Part shown: one piece after another, positions 1 to 10,630 of the stretch
Layout of the letters: every line of letters starts with the position of its first letter
How positions within the stretch are numbered: position 1 is the first letter of the stretch
Source: Prionace glauca
Lineage: Eukaryota > Chordata > Chondrichthyes > Carcharhiniformes > Carcharhinidae
Assembly (NCBI GenBank): GCA_037974335.1
Contig: CM075760.1
Location: 33,799,609 to 33,863,608, forward strand
Reading direction: 5' to 3'
Length of the DNA: 64,000 bases
Made by a program: the position numbers and the translations under genes
The notes under the pieces: generated by a model
Database searches by the model: none
Seen by the model: the letters and a program-made list of their open reading frames with translations, nothing else
What the model was told of the DNA's origin: nothing

Positions 1-1097
1 TCAAATTATCCCAGAACACTTAGTAATACTTTGGAATTAGTAATAATTTGGAAATTTGTAATCAATGATGTACTCATATACATACACCACAATCTCTTGG
101 TTTCACCTTACGGTTTACACCTCTGTCCTGTATGTGTTCTCGATCGAGCTTGTGGTATGACTGCCTTGGAAGCATTTCATTGGGGGATATATAGAGGGAT
201 TCTCTCTGTTAACCCATGCTGCAGCGACACTGATAGTATTTTAAGGGGCAGTGTAAAGGAAACTATCTTCTTCTGCACACTGTCCTACATCGGTCTCTGA
301 TGAAGCAGAGCCTTTGCTGTTTAGAATTACCTGAAAGTAGTCAGTGACAGACCAGTTTATGAGTGAAATCACCGAGGTTCCCCTCATTCTTCACTCATTT
401 CCTCTCTGGATTTTATCATGAGAAGGCAGAGATGAAGGTGTCTTTACACGAATTGTTAATGGTTGGCGCAGTGGCTCTTTCACGAAAACACCTTGAGTTC
501 AATCATATCCCACACATGACTGGGGGAACATGCCTGTTTGGGAAAAGGGGAAAACCATTGTCATAGGGAAATGGAGCGGAGTTGATAGGTTTAGGAGAAC
601 GAAATTAAGCAAAGCCAGGGATGGTTAATTTTTTATTCAATATTTATTTAAAAAAACAGAGAATATTTTACGGCGAAATTATGTTTTAAAGTTAGAAAAA
701 TGAACATAGCGATTGAGCTTCACATTGAGAACAGAACACATATGCAGGGAATCCGTCAATATTTGTACACCTGTTACATACACCAGAAAGAGAAAACAGG
801 ACCTTAATAGAAAGAGGAATTAACAAACGTGAATAAGGAATGAGGAAAGTTTCTTATTCATACGTGACATTTAAACTACGGGGAAACTATTAACCACAAT
901 TACATTATAACAAAAAAAATCGTACTTTTCACACTGAAAACTGAAGTAACGTCTGTGATTGCTTCAGTTTTAGATTCAGGATGATAAACTGAGAGAACTT
1001 TACTGATAGAGTCACCAAGGGCAGATATTGTACTTGTGTCGTACAGAGATCTTGATAATGAGTTGTGGGAAGTCTGCAGCGTCCAAAATTCAATTCA
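1..1097 (-). other. 3' untranslated region and flank of IgM-like unit, copy 1
   Basis: This stretch follows the TM2 stop on the minus strand and is matched, with many substitutions, by about 26,690-27,749 next to the second IgM-like unit. Two AATAAA polyadenylation signals can be read on minus at 632-637 and 643-648, which would end a membrane-type transcript about 450 bases after the stop. The small open frames here are not conserved as proteins between the copies. No other gene is seen. Confidence 0.6.
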
Positions 1098-1106
1098 TCA
1101 TTTGAT
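1098..1106 (-). CDS. IgM heavy chain TM2 exon (coding part), copy 1
   Basis: The second membrane exon of an IgM heavy chain is tiny. On minus an acceptor (TTACAG) is followed by ATC AAA TGA, that is Ile-Lys-stop, which joins in phase 0 to the TM1 exon ending in ...VTLVK, giving a short cytoplasmic tail ending KIK. The second unit has the same arrangement (acceptor then ATC AAG TAA at 27,750-27,758). Agreement of acceptor, frame and two residues with different synonymous and stop codons supports a real exon. The untranslated part probably runs on to the polyadenylation signals near 640. Confidence 0.7.
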   Translation of the reverse strand: MK

Positions 1107-1239
1107 CTGTAACCGAAAGATACAATAATGATGTTTATGATGCGGGACATTAATGTTGCAGTTTTAATCAGTGAAACATTGAGAGATGTTTCAAATGCAT
1201 TCTGCCAGTTTGAAATGTGAGTGGATTCAATCATTTCAC

Positions 1240-1367
1240 CTTCACCAGAGTGACGGCAGCGCTGTAGAAAATGCTCAGGAAGAACAGGACGATGAATGTG
1301 GAAGCGGTTGTCCAGATGTTGCTGTTATCATCCTCATTCTCGTCAATCCAGATACGATCGGTGGGGT
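1240..1367 (-). CDS. IgM heavy chain TM1 exon, copy 1
   Basis: This 128-base exon encodes the acidic extracellular linker (DPTDRIWIDENEDDNSNIW) and the membrane-spanning helix ([18 protein letters not shown], then AAVTLVK) of membrane IgM. The polar Thr/Ser-rich helix is the classic IgM segment that pairs with signalling partners in B cells. The acceptor is CCGTAG before ACCCC. The first two bases complete the codon begun by the last G of CH4 (G|AC, Asp). The donor is GTGAAA, a weaker match than GTGAGA in the second copy. The copy is in frame, but its CH4 exon is split by a LINE, so the whole unit is probably dead. Confidence 0.9.
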
Positions 1368-1899
1368 CTACGGGACCAAGAAATGAAATTAGATTACTTT
1401 ATTGATCCAGGGAATCTTATTGTTATTTTTCTTTTCCTCGTTCTCCTTCATAAGCTGTTACTTCATTCTCTTGTATAATTTTCAATGTATATCTACGGTT
1501 AATTTCAGGACACTCAGTAACCGATTTCTGTAATTATTTTCACACTTGATCTTTATTGACATTCCTTGGACAGTCTATGTCAGAAAGCACTGAAGATGTT
1601 TTCTTGAGTATCAGTTCATTTCCGAACTATTTTCCACTATCCCTGGTTGAAGAATATTATGACTGATATCGAGGAACATTCACTGATCAATTTTTCACAG
1701 ATGGTGACTGATCTATAAACTGTGAATGTTGTTGTTTAACAGCTGGGATGTAGTTTATGGTGGATCTTTTATGGTGGAAATAGTTAGTGGATCATTGACT
1801 TCTTTCATTTTCTCAAAGTGTTTGTCGGTGCAATGTACATTGGGATAGTTGTCGGTGGATATGTCCATTAAAATTCATGTTTAAGTTTTACTTTCATCA

Positions 1900-3260
1900 T
1901 TTACCTGTCGCTTGTATTTACGAATTTGCGTTTGTGTGTGTGTGCATGAGCATCTCGTGGTCTGCATTAATCTTTGGTTCTGAGTTAATATGAGTGTATC
2001 CGGGTTAATGTATGTGTTCATTTACCCGTGTTTGTTAATTTGTGTAGTTGTGTGTCTGCGTCTGTATATATATTTTATTCTTTTGACTTTATGGATATAT
2101 GAATATTATTGTGTGAAGTCTATGTACATTTATTAATGCCACTCTTAACGTGTGGACGTGTTCCTGCCTATTTCAATGTGCTAATTTCTGTCACTCGAAC
2201 AATGTTTCCTTCCCTTTTCGTGTGTGTCTGTTTGTGTGCTTATCTGTTAACATGTTAATGTATGTATATCTTTATTGATAGTTATTTATAACGGTGTGAT
2301 AATGTATGCTTGTGTTTCCATGTGTAATAATGTGTACTATGGTATTCTGTTCTTTATGAACATGTGAATGTTGCGTACATTTGTTCACGTGAAAATGTTT
2401 GGCTGTCTGTTCATCTCTATGCAGTCTGTTAATGTTTCTATGTGTATTTCCCTGTATCAGTGTTATTGCGTATAACATTGTGTGTGTCTATATCTATATT
2501 CCCACCAGCGTGAATGTGTGATAAAATGTATTTCTGTGTTTGTCTATGTGTATGGATCTGCATGCGTGTGTATCTGTCTTTATTGTGTGTATGCATGTAT
2601 GTGTTTGTCTTTAGGTCTATGTTCCTAGTTACATACGCAAAGTTGCGTGAAAACTTGTGTGTTTGTATGCGTATATGTGTGTGTATGTACATATTTGATA
2701 ATTTGTGTGTATGTTTTTGTTTTTGTGCCTGCGTGTCTATGTGTGCGTGTGTGTGTGTGGGTGTATGCACGAGTGTCCGTGGATGTGTGTGTGTTTATGT
2801 GTGTGTGCATGAGATAGAGAGAGAGAGATAATGTGTGTGCGCGCCTGTGTATGGTTGTATTTGCCTGTGTTCATTTGTGTATGCGTGTATTTTTGTTCGT
2901 ATATGTGTTGTCCATGAGTGTATTTGTGTGAGCTTGCTTGTTTGTGTTCGTTTCTGCATACATTGTCTGCACTTATGGTCCGTGAATATGTACTTGTATG
3001 TATGCATCTATCTGTGCTTTTTTGTGTGTGTTTTGTACTTATGTGATTCTGTGTCTGTATTTGAATGCGCGTCCATATTTCTGTATATGTAGGTGTGTGG
3101 AGTATGTGCATGAGTTTGCGTGTGTGTATTGACATGTATCTTTATGTACTTGTGAACATATATATGAGTATGTGTACTTGTGCGTGTATTTGTGCATTTG
3201 TGTCGATGTGTGTGTGTGTGTGTCTATGTGAACACTTATATGTGTATTTATAATTGTGAT
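1900..3260 (+). repeat. GT-rich simple-repeat tract, copy 1
   Basis: The plus strand is an imperfect (TGTG/TATG)n sequence for about 1.3 kb, with almost no long C runs. The Cys/Val-rich open frames on plus and His/Thr-rich ones on minus are products of this composition and are not genes. A matching tract lies in copy 2 at about 28,500-29,990, so it predates the duplication. Confidence 0.85.
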
Positions 3261-3411
3261 AATTTTGTGCAGTATTGTCAGTTTGTGTATTTTTTAACTG
3301 TTGCTCTAAATTTCACTGGCAATAATTAATTGAATATAATCCACACGATACGAATAATGGAACATATTTTCAGAGTTTGCTGTACAAATTTATTTTATGT
3401 GACTGGTGAGA

Positions 3412-4036
3412 AGATCAAGAAGGAATGGTGGCCTTTATCGCGAGGGGGATAGAATATAAAAGGGAGATCTTGCACTGGTGAGGCCGCAACTGGAGTACTG
3501 TATGCAGTTTTGGTCCCCTTATTTGAGAAAGGATATATTGGCCTTGGAGGGAGTACAGAGAAGGTTCACCAGGCTGATACCAGAGATGAGGGGTTTGGCT
3601 TATGAGGAGAGATGAAATAGACTCGTTGGAGTTTAGAAGGCTGAGGGGAGACTTACAAGATAATGAAGGGGCTAGATAGGGTAGAGAGATTCTTTCCGCT
3701 CAGAAAGGAAACCATAACTAGAGGGCACAGCCTCAAAATAAGGGGGGGGGGGGGTTGCAGTTTAGAACAGAGCTGAGGAGGAACTTCTTCATTCAATCGG
3801 TGGTGAATCTCTGGAATTCTCTGCCCATTGAAGTGATGGAGGCTACCTCGTTGAATATGTTTAAGACAGGGGTAGACAAATTTCTGATAGACAAAGGAAA
3901 GAAGGGTTATGGGGAGAAATCGGGAAAGTGGAACTGATCCACTTCAGATCAGCCATGATCTTATTGAATGGCGGGGCAGGCTCGACGGGCTAGGTGGCCT
4001 ACTCCTGCTCCTATTTATTATGTTTTTATGTTCTTA
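3412..4036 (+). mobile_element. CR1-clade LINE 3' fragment (family A)
   Basis: This is a 5'-truncated piece of the same LINE seen whole-length at 5,320-7,017. It carries the C-terminal reverse-transcriptase tail (readable stretch RTELRRNFFIQSVVNLWNSL) and the usual 3' end ending in TATGTTCTTAT-type units. A run of G near 3,745 and several indels break the frame. It is missing from the same intron of the second IgM unit, so it came in after the duplication. Confidence 0.85.
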
Positions 4037-4938
4037 TATCAGGGAAACGAATGAAATCATTTATTGCTGAATCTCAGAAACCTCAGGTACAGAACAGAAA
4101 AACCGGAGAGGATTCAAACATTTGTATAAATTTGTATTACGGGAAATCAATGCCAGCACATGATCAAGAGTTTTGAAACATTTTAAAATTGTGTTGCATA
4201 AGTATATATATTACACTGATTAAGATAATGATATTTCCAAATCTGCAGCAAGCAAACCGGAAGCTAATTTGTACTTTTGACAACTGAGTCCTTATTGTAG
4301 AAAGCCGTTCCCTTCCAAACACGCTACTTGGGGAGAGGAAGGAGAATGAACTCTCTCTACCCGGTGAAGCAATGTCCCTAATGGTTCTAACCGCTGAGGA
4401 GGTGGAGGTACAGTGGATAAATAATGACATTCCTCCTCTTTTCATTGAGGAAATGGTGGTACATGGGTTAGCTATTGCTCCTCCCCTCTCTTTATTGGGC
4501 GAGTAGGAATCCGGAATGTAAACAATTTCACTCTCCCTCTCTCTGACAGGGGGATTGTTACTCCATGTTTCTGTGTGACCCTCACTTCAGTTCCCAGTGG
4601 GTTTGGTGCAGCAGCTTAAAGCTGACATCAATGGATAAAGGCATGGACAATGAGGGAAGCAGGAACACGGAGATCTATATGTTGTGTTTGTCAGAAATGT
4701 TGAAATAGTCATATTTCTCCTCAGCAGGAGGAAGTTCGGTGAAGATATTTTACAGAATCCTGTAATGAATATACTCTACTGGATCTGGGTGTATCTGAGC
4801 TGGGTGCACTCGTTCAACAAGACTTGGATCCGAGACCTGAAAATATCAGACTCAAGCTAAAGATATATCATGGAAGTAAAACTGAAAAACAATTTACTAA
4901 GCAATTGGGAATTTCATTTATCGTTTGAGGAAAATTGT

Positions 4939-4953
4939 TTTATTATTTTTATT
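4939..4953 (-). promoter_or_regulatory. Polyadenylation signals for secreted IgM, copy 1
   Basis: Two AATAAA hexamers on minus (4,948-4,953 and 4,939-4,944) lie 28 and 37 bases past the secretory stop codon at 4,981. Their place just after CH4 is what is expected of the secreted-form poly(A) site that competes with splicing to TM1. In copy 2 both are AATAAG. Confidence 0.65.
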
Positions 4954-4980
4954 GAAGGTTTTAATGTAACCGAGTGATTC

Positions 4981-7075
4981 TCATTGACATGAATTAACCG
5001 TGTCCATCAGTGCAAGGGAAATGTTCACAAAACTGGGTTTACCGCTGGATTTGTCAACTGTTCTGTTGATGATCTTCAAGGGGATGGCTTCATGTCCCAC
5101 CACACAGGAGTAAGAAGCGCCGCTGGACCAGTCCTCTGCTGCAATGGATAACAGGCTGTATGTGAAGAAGGAGCTATTGCCGTTCTCCGCCACCACCTCG
5201 GTGTTCCTGTAGTTCCCGGGATTCACCGGCTTGTCGTTGACGGTCCACTTGACGAAGATCTCTCGGGGGGAGAAACCTCTCACTAAGCAGCTGAGGGAGA
5301 CGAATCTCTGAGCGGAGACGTGAATAACTTGCCGGGTGTTAGCGATGAAAAGGTGGAAGGACTGGAGGGTCTTAATGACATTACTGTTACTAGAGAGGCG
5401 GTGCTCGACAGACTGGAGGGGCTGATTGTGCACAAGTCCCCAGGACCGGATGGAATGCATCCGAGGGTTCTGAAAGAAATGGCGGAGGTGATAGTGGATG
5501 CCTTGGTGGTTATTTTCCAGACGTCGCTGGAATCCGGGGAAGTGCCAGATGATTGGAAAACGGCTAATGTTACGCCGTTGTTTAAGAAGGGTGCCAGGCA
5601 AAAGGCGGGGAATTATAGGCCAGTTAGTTTAACGTCTGTGATAGGTAAAATGTTAGAATCTGTCATTAAGGTGGAAATTGCGAGGCATCTTGAAGGGAAT
5701 TGCTTGATAGAGCAGACCCAGCACGGTTTCATTAAAGGGAAGTCGTGTCTGACAAATTTACTGGAGTTCTATGAGGATGTGTCTAGGGCAGTGGATAGAG
5801 GAGAGCCGGTGGATGTGGTCTTTCCAGATTTTCAGAAAGCGTTTGACCAAAGTACCTCACAAAAGGTTATTGCAGAAGGTCAGGGGACATGGAGTTGGGG
5901 GTAGGGTGTTAGCGTGGATAGAGGATTGGTTGTCAAATAAGAGGCAGAGAGTGGGGGTCAACGTGTGCTATTCGGATTGGCGGATGGTGACGAGTGGGGT
6001 GCCCCAGGGGTCGGTGCTGGGGCCTCAGCTTTTTACCATTTATATAGATAATCTGGAGGAGGGAACCGAGTGTAGGGTGTCGAATGTTGCTGATGACACC
6101 AAGATTGGGGGAACGGCAAACTGTGCGGAGGGCGTGGAGAGTCTGCAGAAGGATCTAGATAGGCTGGGCGAATGGGCCAGGAAGTGGCAAATGGAATTTA
6201 ATGTTGGCAAGTGTGAGGTGGTCCACTTTGGTAGGAAGAATGGTAGGAAGGACTATTACTTACGGGGCGAAAAACTGCAGCAGGCGACGGTGCAGAGGGA
6301 CCTCGGGGTCCTTGTGCATGAGTCGCAAAAACCCAGCTTGCAGGTGCAGCAGGTGGTCAGGAAGGCGAATGGGATGCTGGCCTTCATAGCGAGGGGGATT
6401 GAATATAAAAGTAGGGAGGTCTTGCTGCAGCTGTATAGGGCACTGGTGAGGCCGCAGCTGGAGTACTGTGTGCAGTTTTGGGCGCCGCACCTGCGCAAAG
6501 ATATTTTGGCCTTGGAGGGAGTGCAGAGGAGGTTTACTCGGCTGATACCGGAGTTGAGGGGGTTGAGCTATGAGGAGAGGCTGAATAAACTGGGCTTGTA
6601 CTCGTTAGAGTTTAGAAGAATGAGGGGAGATCTCATTGAGACGTATAAGATGATGAATGGGATGGATAGGATAGAGGTGGAGAGACTCTTCCCGCTCAAA
6701 AAAGACAGTAGGATTCGGGGGCACAGCCTCAAGATAAAGGGGAGGCGGTTTAGAACGGAGTTGAGGAGCAACTTCTTCACTCAAAGGGTGGTGAATCTCT
6801 GGAATTCTCTGCCCGTTGAAGTGGTGGATGCTGCCTCGCTAAATATTTTTAAGAAGCGGGTTGATGGGTTTTTGATAAGAGAGGGCATTAAGGGTTATGG
6901 GGAGAAAGCGGGAAAGTGGAACTGAGCAGCGACAGATCAGCCATGATCTTATTGAATGGCTGTGCAGGCTCGAAGGGCTAGATGGCCTACTCCTGCTCCT
7001 ATTTCTTATGTTCTTATGAGACTTCTTCTGCTGAGGGCAGGAGGACAGAGACCAACGTTTCCCGCGGATTTGGAT
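4981..7075 (-). pseudogene. IgM heavy chain CH4 exon with secretory tail, copy 1, split by a LINE
   Basis: The last constant domain of IgM is encoded on minus in two pieces: about 7,018-7,075 (N-terminal start [19 protein letters not shown]) and 4,981-5,319. The second piece holds the first domain Cys in [18 protein letters not shown], the Trp, the second Cys in [10 protein letters not shown], and a full secretory tail ending DTVNSCQ with the penultimate Cys used for polymer linkage. A CR1 LINE (5,320-7,017, opposite strand) sits between them, flanked by GAGAC on both sides. The frame is open through both pieces, so the exon looks sound until the insertion. Inside the tail an AGCG|GTAAAC donor allows splicing to TM1. 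The acceptor is CTGCAG before ATCC. The reverse-transcriptase insertion should stop any normal CH4 product. CH1-CH3 were not found. Confidence 0.92.
5320..7017 (+). mobile_element. CR1-clade LINE, 5'-truncated (family A), inserted in IgM CH4
   Basis: This 1.7-kb LINE encodes the reverse transcriptase from the palm onward: [45 protein letters not shown] and an ADD catalytic motif (VADDTKIGG, normally FADDTK), then the CR1 C-terminal region ending in GYGEKAGKWN. One frameshift near 5,845 splits it into two overlapping frames. The 3' end has the CR1-like octamer-type tail (TTCTTATG). A 5-base repeat, GAGAC, flanks it at 5,315-5,319 and 7,018-7,022. It is close in sequence to the copies at 17.8, 35-36.8 and 45 kb, so the family moved fairly recently. 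Confidence 0.93.
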
Positions 7076-7304
7076 CTGCAGAAAATGTACAATAAAGTCA
7101 ATAAACTGGAGAATTCTGGAGACAAACCGCTGGTTAGATATCAGGAAAATGTGTTTCACTTTTGATTTTAAATGTTCCCATTTTTGATTCCCAGCTTGGA
7201 GGAGAGGTGAACACAATTTGTTTTCTCAGATAACTCAGGGGGGCGGACTGGAGAGTTTCAGAAAGTCTACAGCACTGAATCATGCCATTCGGCCCAACTG
7301 ATCT

Positions 7305-7850
7305 ACTTTTCTGGTCAATGTGCTGACTGTCTGCCCCAGTGACCCCCTCTCACACTTTCCTCAAGGTGCTGACTGTTCATGCCAGTGTCACAGTGAGCCC
7401 TTCTCACAGTCTCCTCAAGGTGTTGACTCTCGATTCCAGTGTCCCAGTGCCCTCCCCTGATAATCTCCTCAAGATGCTGACTCTCTGCCCTGGTGTCCCA
7501 GTGACCTCCCCTCTCACACTCTCCTCAAGGTGTTGCTTCTCTCTCCCGTTGTCCCACTATCCCCCTCTCTTCAAGGTGCTGCTTTCCTGTCCCAGTGTGC
7601 CAGTGTCTCCGTCTCACACTGTCTTCAAGGTGCTGCTTTCCTGTCCCAGTGTGTCAGTGTCCCACTCTCACTCTTTTCTCAAGGTACTGCTTTCCTGTCC
7701 CACTGTCCCAGTGTCCCCCTCAGAGTCACCTCATTGTGCTGACTATCTGTCCTAGTGTCCCCCTCTCACAGTCTCCTCGAGGTGCTACTGACTCTGTTTA
7801 AGTGTCCCAGTGTCCTTCTCCCACACTCTCCTCAACTCACTCTTGTCTCC
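7305..7850 (+). repeat. Minisatellite, about 54-bp unit
   Basis: The string TCAAGGTGCTG or a close variant recurs at 7,361, 7,415, 7,469, 7,525, 7,571, 7,625, 7,679, 7,731 and 7,777, giving steps of mostly 54 bases (46-56). Each unit reads roughly as CAAGGTGCTGACT..CCCAGTGTCCC..CTCTCACACTCTCC. The Ser/Pro/Val-rich open frames are artefacts of the array. About 300 bases after it (to 8,162) contain nothing recognisable. Confidence 0.9.
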
Positions 7851-8162
7851 TTACAACTTCAGAATAGAAATTGACGTGAAAGTTTGATGTGAAGCCTCTT
7901 GATATGGTTCTCCTGTGCGTGACACTGAGAAATAGTTCAATGTGAAATCTCTTGCCCAGAATGAACTGTACGTGACACTGGGAGATAGTTCTATCAGATG
8001 ACTCTCGCTAAGACTGTAATGCTGAGATATTGATCTGTGTGAAGTTCTTTACTAAAATTGTTCTGTACATAAACTGTAAATAAGAGTGCGTAGAGCCTGG
8101 ATGTAGCAGCCTATATCAATCCCGATTAACGCTAACCACATCTTTAACCCACAGCCATCATA

Positions 8163-8955
8163 ACCATACACCAATAAAACATAGGAATAGAATTAGGCCA
8201 TTAGGCTCATCGAGCCGGCTCTACCATTCAATGATGGCTGAGAAGTTCCTCAAACCCATTCTACCGTTTCTTTTGCCCCGTAACCTTTGATCCCTTTACC
8301 AGTCACGAACTTATCTATCTCTTTCTTAAATACACTCGGAGACCTGGCCTCTACAGTCTTGTGTGGCAATGAATTACACAGATTTACAAGCCTCTGACTG
8401 AAGAAATTCCTCCTCATCACAATTTTAAAGTAAGAAGTCTTCACAACAGCTGGTTAAAGTCCCACAAGCTCACTTGGAATTACGAGCTTTCGGAATGCTG
8501 CTCCTTCATCAGGTCAGTGGCCTACTGGCGTTGTGAGGCTTCTCACTGTGCCTATGCCAGTCCAACGCTGGCATTTCCACATCACAGTTCTAAAGGACGG
8601 ACTCTTTCCTCTGAGGTTTTGCCTTCCTGTCTCTCCGACGAATGGAAACATCTTTCACAAGTGCACTCTATCCAGGCCTTTCATTATACTGTAAGATTGC
8701 ATGAGATCTCATTCCTCATCCTTCCAGACTCTATTAACTACAGACCCAGAGTCCTCAGATTCTACTCATGTATCAAGTATTTTATTCCCCGGATCATTTT
8801 TGTGAAACTCCTCTGGACCCTCTCCAAGGCCAGCAGATCCTTCCCTAGATATGGGGCCCAAAATTGCTGTCAATATTCCGAATTGGCCTGACTTATAAAA
8901 CCTCGGCAGTACTCCCCTTCTTTGTATTCCAGTCCTCTCGAAATGAACCCTAACA
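8163..8955 (-). mobile_element. CR1-clade LINE 3' fragment, interrupted
   Basis: On minus, 8,163-8,431 encodes a decayed LINE C-terminus (MRRNFFSQRLVNLCNSLP) and the 3' end. The upstream part continues at 8,596-8,955 (readable as the region before, with indels). The two halves are separated by the small repeat at 8,432-8,580, which has duplicated 15 bases of the LINE. Gene content is nil. Confidence 0.8.
8432..8580 (+). mobile_element. Short inverted-end repeat element (unclassified), complete copy
   Basis: This 149-base element starts TAAGAAGTCTTCACAAC and ends in CCAGTCCAACGCTGGCATTTCCAC, with a middle that reads CACAAGCTCACTTGG..GAGCTTTCGGAATGCTGC. Inner ends GTTAAAGTCC and GTTGTGAGGCTTCT.. 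are partly reverse complements. A 15-base duplication of the host LINE flanks it: atcacaattttaaag at 8,417-8,431 and atcacagttctaaag at 8,581-8,595 (13 of 15 match). Relatives occur at 44.4-44.88, 56.47-56.57 and 62.16-62.29 kb. Confidence 0.75.
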
Positions 8956-9141
8956 GAGGGACTTCTGTTATATAGAATTAATATCGAAAGATTTGCTGTC
9001 TGTTCCTTCATTATTTCTAATTCCCTGACCCTCAACACCTCATGTAGGTTATAAATGTTCTACTTTGAGTATAAAAACTGTTGGATTGAAGGGGGTTAAG
9101 TGAAACTGTTTGTTTCGTGACTGTAATTGATGTGAGTCTCC

Positions 9142-10551
9142 ATGGATCTGATTAGTGTGCCTGAGGGATTTCGCTCTTCCATTAATAAGGGATTCCATTC
9201 AATGTGTTGTCCCATTGAGTCAGCAGGAGCGACAACTCCGACGCTAACAGAGATCAGCGGCTGTGGAGAGAGAGGGAGGGAGAGGCGAGATCAGAAACTT
9301 AGAGTAATGGATTGGAATGATCCATTAGTGGATCAGAATCTGGAAGCAATGGATTGGAATGTTTCAACAATGATTCAGAATTTGGGAACAATGGATTGGA
9401 ATGTTCCAACAATGGATCAGAATCTGGGAATAATGGATTGGAATGTTGCGACCACGGACAGGAGTTTATCCTATTGGATTGTTTGGTTTACTTCAGATCA
9501 TTGGTGGATAACATCAGCTGATCGAATTGGATATCTGCTGAAGATGATTCAATACTTTTACTATCCCCTCTTGGCGATTGTTGGTGTTCCAGGTAAGTCC
9601 CTGGCTGGAATTGAACCAGCCCGTCTACCATGGGAATCAGAGCAGGCAACGGGCTGAGCATGGGAAGGTCTGTTGAACACGGGTAGGATTTTGTAGCTTC
9701 AGGAAGAGTGAAGCTGTTATGTCCCATCCCCTGTGTCCACTTCCTAATTCTCGAAAGGGTGTTTAAATATTTTGATTTTCTTCTCATTTACTGCACTGGG
9801 TTTGCTGCTCTTGTGGTCTCCGTTGAATCACTGTATCCAGTTATTAATTATTTCAGCCACTGACAATTGTCTTAGGGCCTATGGGCTGGGATGTCTTCTG
9901 TGTGCTGTGACATTCCATAGGCATGTGAACTCAAACACTATTCCTTTGTAAGTAAAAGAATGAGACAGAATCCTTTTTACCCTCTCTACATAACACCATT
10001 TCACTGCTAATCGCCCACCCAGTCAGCAGGCTGCAGAATCCATTTTAATGACCATGTGTGCACTGCAAGTACTCACCGGAGAGAGAACATGTTTTGTAAC
10101 GTTTAATCATTAGTTTCACAAATATGAGAACATTAACGTTGCAATGAAATAACTTTGAAAATCCCCAAGACATTCCAGCTGTACACTGATGGAGATATAG
10201 CATGGCCAATGCACCTAACCAGCACAACTTTCAGAGTGTGGGAGGAAATGGAAACACCAGGATGAAACCCACAGAGACACACAGAGAACGTGCAGACTCT
10301 GCACAGATAGTGGCCAAGTCTGGAATTGAACAAGAACCTGTGGTGCTGTGAAGCAACAATGCTATCCCCTGTGCCACTACAAGCTCTCCTAGAGTAGCAG
10401 GAACACAAACACGCAGTCACTCCCAAACACACATACATTAATACACACATTTGTTGACAGAAGCAATCAGGCTTTAACACTTACTCCCACTCACATGCAG
10501 ATTAAAGAATAGGACAACACATACTTTGGAACACTCCTACTGTGTTCTCTT

Positions 10552-10630
<79 letters not shown>

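Larger units (their letters stand above)
1368..5042 (-). other. Intron between IgM CH4 and TM1, copy 1
   Basis: The intron is about 3.7 kb and is bounded on minus by a GTAAAC donor inside the CH4 coding sequence (after AGCG) and a TAG acceptor before TM1. It holds a long GT-rich tract (about 1,900-3,260), a LINE fragment (3,412-4,036) absent from copy 2, and the secretory 3' end with its polyadenylation signals. The matching intron in copy 2 (28,026-31,144) aligns along its length apart from the LINE. Confidence 0.75.

Noticed and set aside
2272-3253. Several overlapping His/Thr-rich and Cys/Val-rich open frames
   Set aside because: They lie in a GT-rich simple repeat and exist on both strands because the composition lacks stop codons. 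The copy 2 intron shows similar but not conserved frames.
6256-6498. Minus-strand frames inside the LINEs (for example MRRCGAQNCTQYSS)
   Set aside because: They are shadows of the plus-strand reverse transcriptase and recur with every family A copy.
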